From positions 5,828,001-5,892,000 of the forward strand of contig JASJZC010000001.1 in assembly GCA_037178855.1 (NCBI GenBank): a stretch of 64,000 bases of DNA, written 5' to 3'. The position numbers and the translations under genes were made by a program. Origin of the DNA: Oscheius sp. JU75 (taxonomy: Eukaryota; Nematoda; Chromadorea; Rhabditida; Rhabditidae). Shown here one piece after another: positions 1 through 11,634 of the stretch (position 1 is the stretch's first letter; every line of letters begins with the position of its first letter). The notes below the pieces were generated by a model. The model was not told where the DNA came from. It searched no databases and saw nothing but the letters and a program-made list of their open reading frames with translations.

Positions 1-2342
1 TGTAAAGATGGGGCACGAGAAGGAGCAGGAGACTGATAGCTGCCAAGAACTTGCGGTCAATGAAGACGATGACGCAGAAGAAGAGAAAAATGCCTGTATT
101 AAACAAATTGTTGCAGCGCTAAGGAGAAGATTGACGCAGTGGTAGGAAATGCTACCGTTACCATTAGAGTCCCCATCGAAGGCTCCCATTCTCTGTTCTA
201 TCCAAGTAGGTAGACTTTTAAAAACTAAATTTAAACTCACTTGTCCCAACGAATGCGACGAAAGGAAAGACGAGGAATGAGAAGGAGGTAGTTTTGTAGT
301 TGTTCATCAAATATTGCCCCTGCTTCTTAACCTCGCCCGAAAAGTCAGACAGATTCTCGACGATTGAGAGCAGAAGAATAGGGGTGAGGATGTAGAAGTA
401 GTTCGTCCAGGGCAGACTACAATACCAGCAGAAGAGAACAAGAAGGAGTAAGATCATCTTGAAACAGTTGCTAGGCAAGAGAACTGCCTCGTCGAAGATT
501 GTCTTCGATTCACTAGAAGGGGCAAAGTATACAAGAAAACATAAAAGAGCCTACAATTTCATCGTGGTCCATACCAGCAAAATCCAACTGCAGAATGTGG
601 CACTGACTCCGAGTCCAAGAAACGTCCGATCGTAGCGATGGTAGTAGAAAATAGCTCTTCTCATCGATTCGGCATTTTCCAGGAACAGACTGGCCGCCGG
701 GGAATAGCGTCTGAAAAGATGCGCAATGAATAAAAGTTTTTAAAAGTGCTACAAAAAGAAAACTTGAATGTACCCGAGTTTTGCCAGCTGCTGAAGTTGT
801 CCCTCTAGGGCCTTGACGGAAGTCTCTCCAAACTGCTCGTATTCTTGAAACCATAGTCTCCTCGCCTTCTCTGCTCTCAATGCATTTATCTGCTCTTTTA
901 GCTGAAAGTTCATCTCCAAAGGTCTTAGAATCAAGGAAACCTGGAGAAAGTTGCAAAAAGCCGCCTTGAAAGTGTATATTGGTGAGGTGTCCAGCAGAGA
1001 AATTGGCAAAATACCCATCGAGTTGACGGGAATTTCTGTACCTATTAGAGCAGACATCAGCGGAGGAAGATCTACCTGGAATGTGGGTATAATTTTGCTT
1101 ATATTCGGCGAAAATACCTGCGATATAACTTTCATAGCTCCGCCTTTAGAAGCTCCGGCACCCCAGACGACGAATGGCGTCAAAATCTGAAGTTTCGACA
1201 GTTTCAGAGTGGCGTGAGAGCTACCTCATGATCGGACCCTCCTCCATGGGAGCCCCAATCAGTCATTCCATGGTCGGCGGTGAAAAGAAAAGCAGTCCGG
1301 CCATCTGGAAACAGCTCGTCGAAGAGCTTAACTGTCCGCTCTATTCCCGCGTCGACCGCTAAACTTTGGTTTTAGTGATAAAAAAATATATAAGAAAATC
1401 ATTGTACTGAACATGCAGACTTATCAAGAACACTGATTTCAGTGGGTTGTGATCAGTACTACTAACAAAAGGGAACTTACTTTGGAGATTGGCTTTATAC
1501 TCTTTCGAATACGGCTTATTTCCGTGACCGTTGGTGTCTAGACCGAGAAGATGGAGAAAGAAGACTTTACGTGGAGCTTTCACATCGTCTGTGGCGTTGT
1601 GGAGGTATTCCTAGACGAACTTTTTGCTTTGCAAAGTACAAAAATACCTTGGCCTTATTGAAGACCCACTCGTCCAGCTTGTAGGCATCCTTCGAATTGA
1701 AATCCTCTTCTTCGTGGCTATAGGAAAAGGTGTGGACGTGCGGATGGTCGTCAAAGAGCATCGTGATGTCAGGACTGCCCCAGATAAAGGCTTCGTCGGA
1801 TCTTAAACTAATTTTTTTAAGCTAGTTTTGGACAAGAAAAACCGGTTGAAAACGCTGTCGAAGGGCACGGGATTCTTCTTCCAGCCTCTGGCTACAGCAC
1901 TGACGTCTTCTGAAAAGGTTTGTAGAGAAAAATTTGATATGACATACCGGTAAATCCAGCAAAGATGGCGATGTGACCGGGACGAGATTCCGTGGGAACA
2001 TGGGCCTGTGAAATTCCGAAAACTCCCTAAAACACTTCAGGCTAAACAGAGTAGAAATTGCTTACTTTTCTCTCATTAATAAGGCGATGTAAATAAGGAG
2101 AGAGTTCGGGATTATCGTGGAATGTGTCCCATCGAAGTCCATCTAGAAACTGCTCAAAGAATTGTCATTAAAGTGAACGAACCTGCACTAAAAACGACCA
2201 GTCGATCTGCTGGAGCTCCCACAGCCGAAATCTTGTGTCCGAGAACGTTTTTCACAATTGGAGAGATGTAGTAGATATCGAAGATGGAGTAGAGGAGCAA
2301 CAGATGTATTGCAATACCCGTTATAACGATTGAATAGGTCAT
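1..2342 (-). CDS. PIGN: PIGN / MCD4, GPI ethanolamine phosphate transferase 1 (3' end beyond window)
   Basis: Adds phosphoethanolamine to the first mannose of GPI anchors in the ER membrane. The start at 2342 gives an N-terminal membrane segment, then the alkaline-phosphatase-like luminal domain. VPTESRPGH near 2000 carries the expected catalytic Thr, FLHLLGLDTNGHG lies near 1540, and FTADHGMTDWG near 1260 carries metal ligands. TPFVVWGAG (about 1170) and VDLPPLMSALIGTEIP (about 1060) follow. The multi-span C-terminal part begins near 480 and continues past position 1. At least six introns are 33-39 nt (for example 1191-1228). The order of these motifs matches PIG-N end to end, so identity is secure. 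The C-terminus lies outside the window. An AG acceptor lies about 20 nt upstream of the ATG. Confidence 0.93.
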
Positions 2343-2572
2343 TGGCAGATGTTATCCTCCTATCTAAAGTACGATGGTTTCTATGGTGTTCTGCGTTTAT
2401 TTGTTCGTTTGTTTGTTTGTCCGAGACCACGAACTAGAAGCGAGCCAATTATGCTGTTCAGAAGTTTTGTTGTTCAGAAATAGTTCTTGCCTAAATTGGG
2501 TGGCAAGTCAACTTTGGGTGTGCTCTAGAACTTGGTTTTGTCCCAATGAAGCCACTGGAAGCTTTTAGTTAC

Positions 2573-2632
2573 TAGGCGCAGCCGCCAATGCAACCTGAAG
2601 GCAAAAGAACGACGAAGCCGTCGGAGACGGTA
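2573..2632 (-). repeat. Dispersed GC-hairpin repeat, fragment
   Basis: Carries GGCGCAGCCGCC followed by GACGAAGCCGTC and GAGACGG. This is the reverse complement order of the blocks seen at 40086-40285 (CTTCGCCGTC, then GGCGGCTGCGCC). Part of the family described at that locus. Confidence 0.5.
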
Positions 2633-3090
2633 GGTATTGTCTTAAAAACCAATAAAACAGATTAGCATTGTTATTTATCTTTACCGGGTTTTCTTAGGGG
2701 AAATGCAGCGTTTTGTTTACCAACTATGATTGTCTTCTAGCTCCTGTTTGCGACGATCTTCATCATCTTTCTGCAAGAAAATTGCTGAGAAACGGCCATA
2801 TACCGAATAAAAACATGTTGAGAAAGCGGTAAAAACGAGTTTTACGTGACTGCGTACAAATTTGGTCGAAATCGAACATTTCGAAATCGATTTGATCAAA
2901 ATCGACTTGCCGCGAAACCGATTACGGGGTAAATCGATTTGTTCAGAACCGTCGCAGATCCGGTAATTCAAAAATCCTCTTATCAATACTTCTTTTTCCT
3001 AATCTTGAAAATCTTTCGTACTTTCAACCACCGCTCATTCCCAAACGGAAAAAAAACATAAAAAGTAGGGAAAAATAGATGGCCAGTAAA

Positions 3091-3201
3091 GCCGTCAGCA
3101 GACGGCGAAGCCGGCTATTCTCATCTGTAGAAGGAATTTATCGAAAAAGGCGAGAAAGGTCAGAACGAATCGGCACAGCTGTCGCTGTGCCCTCGGCCGT
3201 T
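3091..3201 (-). repeat. Dispersed GC-hairpin repeat, second reverse copy
   Basis: Contains the 14-mer GACGGCGAAGCCGG, the exact reverse complement of CCGGCTTCGCCGTC at about 40092. Two short perfect hairpins are visible: GCCGTC/GACGGC at 3091-3106 and GGCACAGC/GCTGTGCC at 3172-3191. Diverged from the better copies at 40 kb and 59 kb. Confidence 0.5.
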
Positions 3202-3436
3202 TACATTGGGCTCAACGCCAAACTGCAACATCCTTTACCATCAGCGACTGCATCACCAGAAACAGAAAAGACTGAATCATTCAGAGAATTTGAGAATCTC
3301 TGAATTGAAGTCAGCTCAAATTTTCCTTCGCCATTGTTTATATTTTGCTTTTCTCCTCCAGCTCAGTTTCACCCTTTCCTTCTACTTTCAAAAATGAAAC
3401 TCAAATATTTTCAGTGAAACGGAGCGCATCGACGGC

Positions 3437-4411
3437 ATGTCTGCCACCGAGAGCCAGCATCAATGGAGCCATCTATCGATCCAGTTTCCCTTTCAAGTTG
3501 GTTTTATTAATTTCATCAAATATATATTGTTAGCTGCTAAGGGCGACGATATATCTGCAGATGACAAAGAACAGGCAGCACCAATGTTGGAGAGTAAGTT
3601 TTCTCCCTTCGGAATCATGATTTCACCCATTTTAGACCAAGTTCCCAGCAGAAAGTATAAAAACAAGAAAATCCCGGACTCTAAGATATCAGACTACATC
3701 AAGTTGACAAAAGTAAAAGAGCCGAGAAAACAAATCGAGAAAAAATTAACTGTAAGATACCATTTGTCTTCATTACCCGTGTCCTTTTGGTTGTCAGAGG
3801 TTCCGTTGAGCTCAGCCGTCGAGGATCTATTAAAACGAACCAAGTGCAAACAGGACCAAGTCTGGAAAAACAATCCAAACAAGGTGGGGCTTCTATTGAT
3901 TCATCTAAATCAGTTCAGGCACGAGCACATCGACACATTGTATGCGGTTTTCATGAGACCTTGAAGCATCTACTTGCCGACAATCTGAAATCCGTCTTTG
4001 TCGCTCAGAACATCGATGCAGAAATGATTGAAGGTGAGCATTTTCCAGTTTCAACCCATTGCACAAGTTTCAGGTCCCTCATCGCTTCATTTCCATAAAT
4101 TACTAGCGGCCTGTATTACCAAACACATTCCATTTATCCTCGCCTCTACCAAGAAGAATATCAGCAAGGCTGTCAATAAATTTCCCTATATTTCATGTGT
4201 GGGTCTGCTACGGAATGAGGGCTACGAGGTAAGTCTGGGTTTTACGGTTTGGAGCTTTTGGTTGAATAGCCATGTTGTTTCCAAACCATCGCGTGTTAAC
4301 CATTCCCATCAATTTCAACAAGTAAGAGCTCTCATTAGATTGTAAGGAGGACCAGAAGTTCGCCAAAATACGCCGAATTAAGACAGGTTCCTGTCGATTG
4401 GATCATGTTAC
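3437..4411 (+). CDS. SECIS-binding protein 2-like L7Ae RNA-binding protein
   Basis: SBP2 binds the K-turn of SECIS elements and recruits the selenocysteine-specific elongation factor for UGA recoding. The C-terminal half reads HRHIVCGFHETLKHLL, then LKSVFVAQNIDAEMIEG, then HIPFILASTKKNISKAVNK and CVGLLRNEGYE. This follows the L7Ae fold of SBP2 (LREVLKHLK, PFVFALNRK, NK-PVSVVGI) better than RPP38 or NHP2. The N-terminal part is short and basic. The start at 3437 follows an AG acceptor (3411) by about 25 nt. The last exon begins after the intron ending near 4345, and the frame closes at 4411. The exact splice sites between about 3490 and 3850 are ambiguous. The protein is much shorter than vertebrate SBP2. 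RPP38 is the main alternative. Confidence 0.65.
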
Positions 4412-4827
4412 ATAAAAGAGACTAAAAAATGCGAACATCTTAGCAAATACCGCGATGGGCAAAAAGAAGTAGAACTTCCTACCTAAATACTGCTGCTTCT
4501 GCTCTCTAAACTGTTTTCAGACCCTCTTCATCTCGATTCTGGAGTTATGGAAGAATAATGACCAGTTTAAAATGTTCCATTTAGATCAATCTTCGTTTTT
4601 TGCATAAAATTTTAACATCGTTGTGGTACTTTTTGATCCCAAAGTAGTCCTTGGCTGCTCAATACCTGTTCTACATTTTGGCATGCTTATTATACCCGTT
4701 GTATCGTGAAAAATTCGTCGCATGTAGTATAGTTTTGCTGATGCAGAGAGCTTTTTCTTCGCTCTTGCTCACAGCCGTTTCTCTCAGGGCTTCGCAGTCG
4801 AATCTCTTGCATACTTCCTGTTCAGTC
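4412..4827 (+). other. Spacer between SBP2-like gene and thioesterase
   Basis: About 415 nt between two same-strand genes. No RNA gene or repeat seen. An upstream in-frame extension of the thioesterase (ATG at 4741) is possible, but the acceptor TTCCTGTTCAG at 4815-4825 argues that the mRNA begins just before the 4828 ATG. Confidence 0.45.
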
Positions 4828-5815
<988 letters not shown>

Positions 5816-5970
5816 GAGGTAATTGATCCTTGTGACTGTGAACCATTCCAATAGAATTCCTATTACTCTCCAGCTTTGCGAATAAAATAGACGAAATTTA
5901 ATGGATGAACCGTCGCCTACAGGTCACAAGACGGGATAATATATGTGTACAAAATAACAAATTAGTCGAA

Positions 5971-7654
5971 TTAGTTGCGATTCCAGAGGCCGAGAGTACT
6001 CGTCTTCTTCTTGGTTTTGTCACCGTTGCCATCGCCAATATTTTCGATGTTGAGCGAGGATTTCGAGTCTGAGCCGTTTCGGAGATCGGCAATCTGAAAT
6101 TGCAATTTGAAAACGGTAAACGGTAGATACTACCTCAATTTTGAGCTTCTCCAATTCGGCACGACGGGAATTGATCAGCTCACGGAGTTCGAGTTCACGG
6201 TTGGAGATCTGAAATAGGGATGAGTGGCACTTTGAAGATGTAAAATTACCTCGCTACTTCTCTTCAGGATCTTACTCTCACGCTCCTTGATTTTCAGTTC
6301 GAAGGCCGCATCCAGGTCGTGTTTTTTCTTCTGCAAATCCAGCTCCTTCCGCTTCGTGTCTTCTTCCATCTGCGTGAATGGGTCTCTGGAACTTTACGGT
6401 CAAGTTCAGCAATTCTAGCTTATTTGGCAATCCCAAACCGGCATAAAATAACGGAAAGGGTAGGTAGAAAGCTACTTACCGATCCCCAGCATGCTTGGGC
6501 AGCTTCTCCATCTGTGTGTAGCGGAAGTTCTCGTAGTGGACATTGCGAGTGACGTCGATCATGTCAATGAGATTCGTACGCACGATGAGATTGCGCAGTG
6601 GGATGAAGTCGTTGTGATCGAGGTTCTCCACCTCCACCACGCCCCAAGGGTACTCGCGATAGCGAAGTTTGCGCCCGTTCTGCTCACGAATCGTGTTGCT
6701 ACCGACCACGGCAAAGGGAAGACGACTGCGCAGCTGCGAGGTGATACCCTGAATTGCGTATTGCAAAAAGGACGGGAAAAGGGAACTAACATTTTCGCCA
6801 TCATCTTCAGTTTCGGGGAACTTGTATATCTTGATGTCGTTCGTCTTGATATCGCGATCCACTTGCTCCTTGAAGCGTTTCAGCTCGTCTTTGGTCAAGC
6901 AGTCGGCCTTGGCAATCACGGGCACGATATTTACCTTTGCGTGGAGCTGCTTCATCACCTCAATGTCGAGTGCCTTCAGCCTGAAAGTTATTTTTGAACA
7001 CAGCTTCAATTCATGCTGTTTTCCAAAACGTTTTTCGGTATAGCGCTGTTGTTTCTGACTATGACACATGAAGGAGGTAGGCTCGCTCAACGCGCTAAAA
7101 AATATGAAAAGACAGCGTACCCATGTCCGGAAGGCTCGATGAAGTAGAGACACAGATGGACGCATTTGTCGACGGTCTTCTCGCTGCGCTCAATACGTGT
7201 CTCCTCGCAAAAGTACTCGAGGTACTTGCCGTCAATGTAGTTGACTATGGGCTCCCAGCATTTTGAGTTGTTGACAGCATCACCGAAGCCGGGCGTATCC
7301 ACGAGCGTCAGATTTAGAGTGACGCTGTTCTCCACGAGGCGCACGTTTTTCTCCTCGACGCGTACGGTAGATCCTCGGCTGGCCGTGGTGTCAACCTCCT
7401 TCAGGTCGTTGATTTCCGTCAAAAAGAGTGTGTTGATAAATGTGGACTTTCCAAGACCGCTGCGGCCTAAAAAAAAAACGACAAAATTAATTAAGTTAAG
7501 TGTGAAACATACCAACAACCATGAGAGTGAAGTCAAAACCCTTCTTGATGGCTCTTCTGAAGACCTGATTGGGGAAGTTGGCGAATCCCCAGTACTGTTG
7601 TGGCTCCTTTGTTGCGCTCATTCTCGAGTCGTCGAGGCGTGCGACACGACTCAT
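5971..7654 (-). CDS. Septin (SEPT7/peanut- or SEPT2-like)
   Basis: GTP-binding filament protein of the cell cortex and cytokinesis machinery. Visible elements in order: [14 protein letters not shown] and the polybasic stretch, P-loop GRSGLGKST (about 7465), [11 protein letters not shown] (G3, about 7290), the [11 protein letters not shown] segment, AKAD (G4, about 6905), and septin-unique [10 protein letters not shown] with [12 protein letters not shown] and [11 protein letters not shown]. It ends in a charged coiled coil and the tail LGLWNRN. The start MSRVARLDD at 7654 lies 4 nt after acceptor TTTTGCAG. An internal ATG at 7621 is an alternative. Subgroup assignment is uncertain. Confidence 0.92.
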
Positions 7655-8264
7655 TCTCCTGCAAAACCGAGGTAAAACTGGGAGCACTGTGAGGCAGGAA
7701 GAGCAAGAGAAAAATCAATCGACTGGTACGGCCAGATGTGGCAGCTGCGCAGACCTTTCTTCGCGCGCTCGTCCTATGGAATGGACAGATGTCCGAGATA
7801 AATGAGCAGTCGAAGAGGAATCCTACTGACTGAAATCGATAAACAGGCGGAAATAAAAATTTACAGAGATCTCATCGCTTTCTCGTGGTGTTAAACAAAA
7901 GAAAAGAGTATAAATTTCTTACTCTTACTTCTTGACAAAGACATATTTAGCGACATTTTTGCATTGAAAGCCTCGAGGTTGTAACGAAAAAAAACCAAAA
8001 AACGACGGAGTTTATGCAAAAAGAATCCTTGAAAGATGAACAGTTGAAATTTTTGAAATAAACTACTTCGCGGCATTGGAAATTGAAATCGTCTCAGGAC
8101 CGCGCCGGCACAGTCCTTTGATCAGACAGGAAAAAAATTCCGTATGTTTCGCATTTCTTCACAATTCACCCCCAATTTTCTGTTTTTATTTGCCTATTTT
8201 TCTTACTTTCATACCCTCAAATCTAAACTTCAGGAGATAGTCCTTATCCGAAGGGGAACACAGA
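7655..8264. other. Divergent promoter region, septin / NSA2
   Basis: About 610 nt between divergently transcribed genes. No ORF, RNA gene or repeat convincingly seen. An acceptor-like TTCAG lies at 8228-8232, about 32 nt before the NSA2 start codon. Confidence 0.4.
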
Positions 8265-9402
8265 ATGGTCAGTTTGTAAGTCACTACGCTGCCAAAGTTC
8301 CCATTTCAGCCGCAGAACGATCACATTGACTTGCACAGGAAACGACATGGACGTAGGCTGGATTATGAGGAGCGCCTGTAAGTTTTTTATCCGTTTTCTT
8401 TAAAAAAAATTATCTTACAGGCGCAAGAAGCAGGCTCGTGCCGTTCATGAGCGTTCCAAGGTGTCGAAGAAGCTACGTGGTCACAAGGCCAAGCTCTACC
8501 ACAAGAAACGCTACTCGGAGAAGGTGGAGATGCGTAAACTGCTGAAGCAACATGAGGAGAAGGAACAGAAGAGCACAGTTGATACGCCGGACAAGGTAAG
8601 ATATTTTGTTTTCTGCCAGGGAAATCCATGATTTAGGGAGCAGTTCCGGCTTATTTGCTTGACCGTCAGCAGCAGACTTCCGGCACAGTCCTTTCTAACA
8701 TGGTCAAGCAGAAAAGAAAGGAAAAAGCTGGCAAATATCAAGTTCCTATTCCTCAAGTCAAAGCCGTTAGTGATGCCGAAGCCTTCAAAGTCGTCAAGAC
8801 TGGAAAGACGAGGAGGAAGGGCTGGAAGAGAATGGTCACCAAAGTTACCTTCGTCGGAGAATCTTTCACTCGTAAACCGGCCAAATTCGAGCGTTTCATT
8901 CGTCCAATGGGTCTCCGTTTCACCAAGGTTCGTATATTTCCTTTTAATTTGCTGCAAACAGTTTATGTAGATTAATAATTGACTAGCATTGATGTCGGTC
9001 AAACCTTGACTTGGAAATAGGATTCTAGTCCAAGTTCTGTCACCAAAAATATAATTTCGTTACAACACTGCCTTCATAATATCAAATAGACCACTATTTG
9101 CTCTCATTTACAGGCCCATGTTACGCATCCCGAGCTACAGACAACATTCCATTTGCCGATTGTCGGCGTCAAGAAAAATCCCTCGAGTCAGATGTATACT
9201 TCTCTCGGTAGGATACTAGTTGTTAGATGGACATAAACAAAATTGAATTACAGGCGTTATCACGAAAGGAACCATCATTGAAGTCAACGTCTCAGAGCTG
9301 GGCATGGTCACGCAGGGAGGAAAAGTCGTCTGGGGCAAGTACGCCCAGGTCACAAACAATCCCGAAAACGACGGATGCATCAACGCCGTCCTGCTCATTT
9401 AA
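8265..9402 (+). CDS. NSA2: NSA2 ribosome biogenesis protein (TINP1)
   Basis: Nucleolar factor of pre-60S subunits needed for 27S pre-rRNA processing. The product is collinear with NSA2 throughout: [21 protein letters not shown], then [13 protein letters not shown], then [16 protein letters not shown], then [18 protein letters not shown] and the very conserved tail [20 protein letters not shown]. The coding start is split: the ATG at 8265-8267 is followed at once by a 42-nt intron (8268-8309), so exon 1 contributes only Met. Introns are short except 8928-9113 (186 nt). Ends at 9402. Confidence 0.96.
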
Positions 9403-9506
9403 ATGTCCTCCTCGTTATCAATGTCTCTCCGATTGTTGTTCTGTTATTGTTACGTCAATGAATCCACGGTCTTTTATACAAACTTTTTATTTCAGGAAAA
9501 AACGGA

Positions 9507-10168
9507 TCATTTTTTAGCTTGTTCTCGGATAGAAGTCTCTTCCGTCTGAGGATGCGTTCTCTTGTTCTTCATGCGTCTGTTCTGGAACCAGATCTTCACC
9601 TAAACGCGAATCTGACATATTTACACAGAAGACGAACCTGTGTCTCGGTCAGACATAGCTGCTGAGCCAGCTGGTACCGTCTCGGTCTGCTCAGGTACTT
9701 GTTCTCGCCGAACTGCCGCTCCAGCTCCACCAACTGTTCACTAGTGAACGCGGTTCGTGGACGACGCATCTTGCCCCATGTCTGCCAGGCATTCACTATA
9801 TGATAGATAAGTTCTCTGATATGTCTCAAACCCACGAGTAAGAGCGAGCTGATCGTAAAGAAGAGGAACTGTTGGTGGTATCAATGGGTACTGTAGTCTA
9901 TCGACAGAGATAATGGAATTCGACAGAAGTGGCGGAAGGCCTGCAATGAGTAGTGAGACTACTGCAGATCTTTCTCTAGTCAAGCTATCTACTTCAAACA
10001 CCCCAGCTTCCATCCTGGAGCAGTTTATATGAAAAAGTTACCTGTCTGCTGAATATACGCGGCCGTGGGACTGAACCCAGTGTCGGGCTGTTCCAGTGTC
10101 TTCTCAGCTTCCAGACTTCTTGGCTCGAAACCGGAGGGACAAAGAAGAGCGTCAATCGAGGTGAACAT
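9507..10168 (-). CDS. MNX/HB9-like homeobox transcription factor
   Basis: Homeodomain protein. MNX factors specify motor neurons and endodermal tissue in other animals. The homeodomain reads [19 protein letters not shown], then [16 protein letters not shown], then [16 protein letters not shown]. The [11 protein letters not shown] entry and NKYLSRP core are diagnostic of MNX rather than Hox or Emx. Homeodomain position 56, Trp in MNX proteins, reads Asn (MKNKR). Four coding exons: 10168-10043, about 9943-9837, about 9801-9639 and about 9598-9507. The N-terminus is short with no alanine runs, and only about 17 residues follow the homeodomain. The C-terminus closes at 9507, 105 nt from the end of convergent NSA2. 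Confidence 0.85.
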
Positions 10169-10328
10169 TAAAGCTCTCTGAGCACGGTGCGGCTAAAAGG
10201 CAACGCCTTTCCCAACTCCCCTGAGGGAGAAGCCACCAGCAGCCAATGATGAAGCATTCTACGGTCTTATAACTTTATCTCTCTTTATGTGACAGTATAT
10301 ACAGAAAAAATCAGGCAGAAAACATTTC

Positions 10329-11047
10329 CTAGAAGGGTCCAATGGGACCGATGAGGAGGTCGATGTTGTTCTCTTCGCGAATGTCATTGTTCCATTGGAA
10401 TCTGCAAAACATATCGTATTTTCAGGGAGATAAGAACCGGTTCTTTTCTTAATGTTTGTGCAGTTTTCTAAGCCTACTTGATTGTTGGTCATTTGTGGGA
10501 AGGCTTCACGAGATATTTTTTTCACTATTCTCAGAAGAAGTCAGTGGTATGAACAGATCTACAGAAGAATGGCAGAATGGACTGTTTTTATCTAACTGTT
10601 CTCTAGGAAAATTGTGCGGACACCATCAGAGTGTTCTCGAAAAAAGCCTGCTGACAACAATAGGAATTCTCGGAACCTTTGTCAACTTGTCAGTTACTTT
10701 GTGCGCACACTAATTGTTGGCAGGTCAAGACAAACCGAGTCAGTTTGGGACATAGCGGCTTTGGGAGGACGTTGAACATGTCATGGTAGCTCGACTAGAG
10801 GGAAAGAATAGGTTGAAGTGAGAGGGGAGAGATACAAACTTAGAAACCTTCTATACCTTCGAACTCTCAAACAGTTTAAATTCCAGCATTCCAGCATTGC
10901 CGACAGGCTTCTGCTACAAGTTTGTGTCCAGATTGAACTGTCCTGTTTTGGACCATGTACTCACTTGAAATCGTTTGGTTTGACAGGAGAGGAATAGACA
11001 GCCACGAGAAGAACTAGAAGAAGAAGGAAGGATAGGCAGTTGTTCAT
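10329..11047 (-). CDS. Small secreted protein, unknown family
   Basis: Begins with a clear signal peptide (MNNCLSFLLLLVLLVAVYSS), followed by a short mature chain. Readable exons give PVGNAGMLEFKLFESSK, SYHDMFNVLPKPLCPKL and TRFVLTCQQL, and after a long (about 300 nt) intron FQWNNDIREENNIDLL ending GPIGPF at 10329. The two central introns are about 45-50 nt. A few cysteines suggest an extracellular peptide. I do not recognise the family. The donor of the long intron near 10705 is uncertain, so the last exon may belong to an alternative transcript. Confidence 0.55.
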
Positions 11048-11634
11048 TGTGATCGAAGTGTTTTGATCCTTCTCTCACTGTCTCACTCTTTTATAGAACC
11101 GACTTGTTGACAGTCAAGAATGTCTCAAGAACTTGGCGTTCCCTTATCAGCCAAAACAAGCCAAAGATTACGGTAGACGATGAGTGGCGTTGAGAGGAGG
11201 ATGAGGCCCCGGCAGTTGTCGTTTCGTCTCGGGATACCCCCGAGGGTATCGGGGCCCGCCGAAAGCACGATTTGCATGACGATTTGTCTGCCAAGGGCGG
11301 CTGTCATCATCGAAATCATTTGGGGAAATGAATTATTCGGGTGGAGGGAGCTCTTTTTACTTTGCAACAATGGGAAATTGAAAGCAGGAAGATTAGTGGC
11401 GTCTCTCCTCCTTGAATGGATCTTCGGGATGGCCTTCCAGGCTGAAAATGTTTTTTTCATTTCAATTTAAATCATTTTTCTGTCCGAAATCTGTCAGATT
11501 TACATAGGAGCCCCCTGTTCTATAAGCATGTTCGCTCCTGTGGCGGTATGAAAAAGTTTGAACGTCTCTACACGATACTCTTGGTCTCGCAATGTACAAA
11601 ATTGAAGGTCTGAGTTCCTAGTTTTCTAGCAGAC
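11048..11634. other. Gap with no supported gene
   Basis: About 590 nt between the secreted-protein gene and the reductase. Open frames exist on both strands around 11125-11470, but none shows a recognisable domain, splice pattern or start context. No repeat seen. Confidence 0.4.

Larger units (their letters stand above)
2343..3436. other. Intergenic region with two GC-hairpin repeat copies
   Basis: No convincing gene in about 1.1 kb between the divergent PIGN and SBP2-like genes. It holds two reverse-oriented pieces of a dispersed repeat (about 2573-2632 and 3091-3201) containing GC-rich palindromes. An open frame at 3079-3303 runs through the second repeat and is probably not a gene. Both promoters should lie here. 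Confidence 0.5.

Noticed and set aside
3079-3303. 75-codon plus-strand frame near 3.1 kb
   Set aside because: It runs across the palindromic repeat copy, has arginine-rich low-information sequence and no splice or homology support.
11125-11470. Overlapping open frames on both strands
   Set aside because: Neither shows a domain, signal peptide or splice structure; probably chance.
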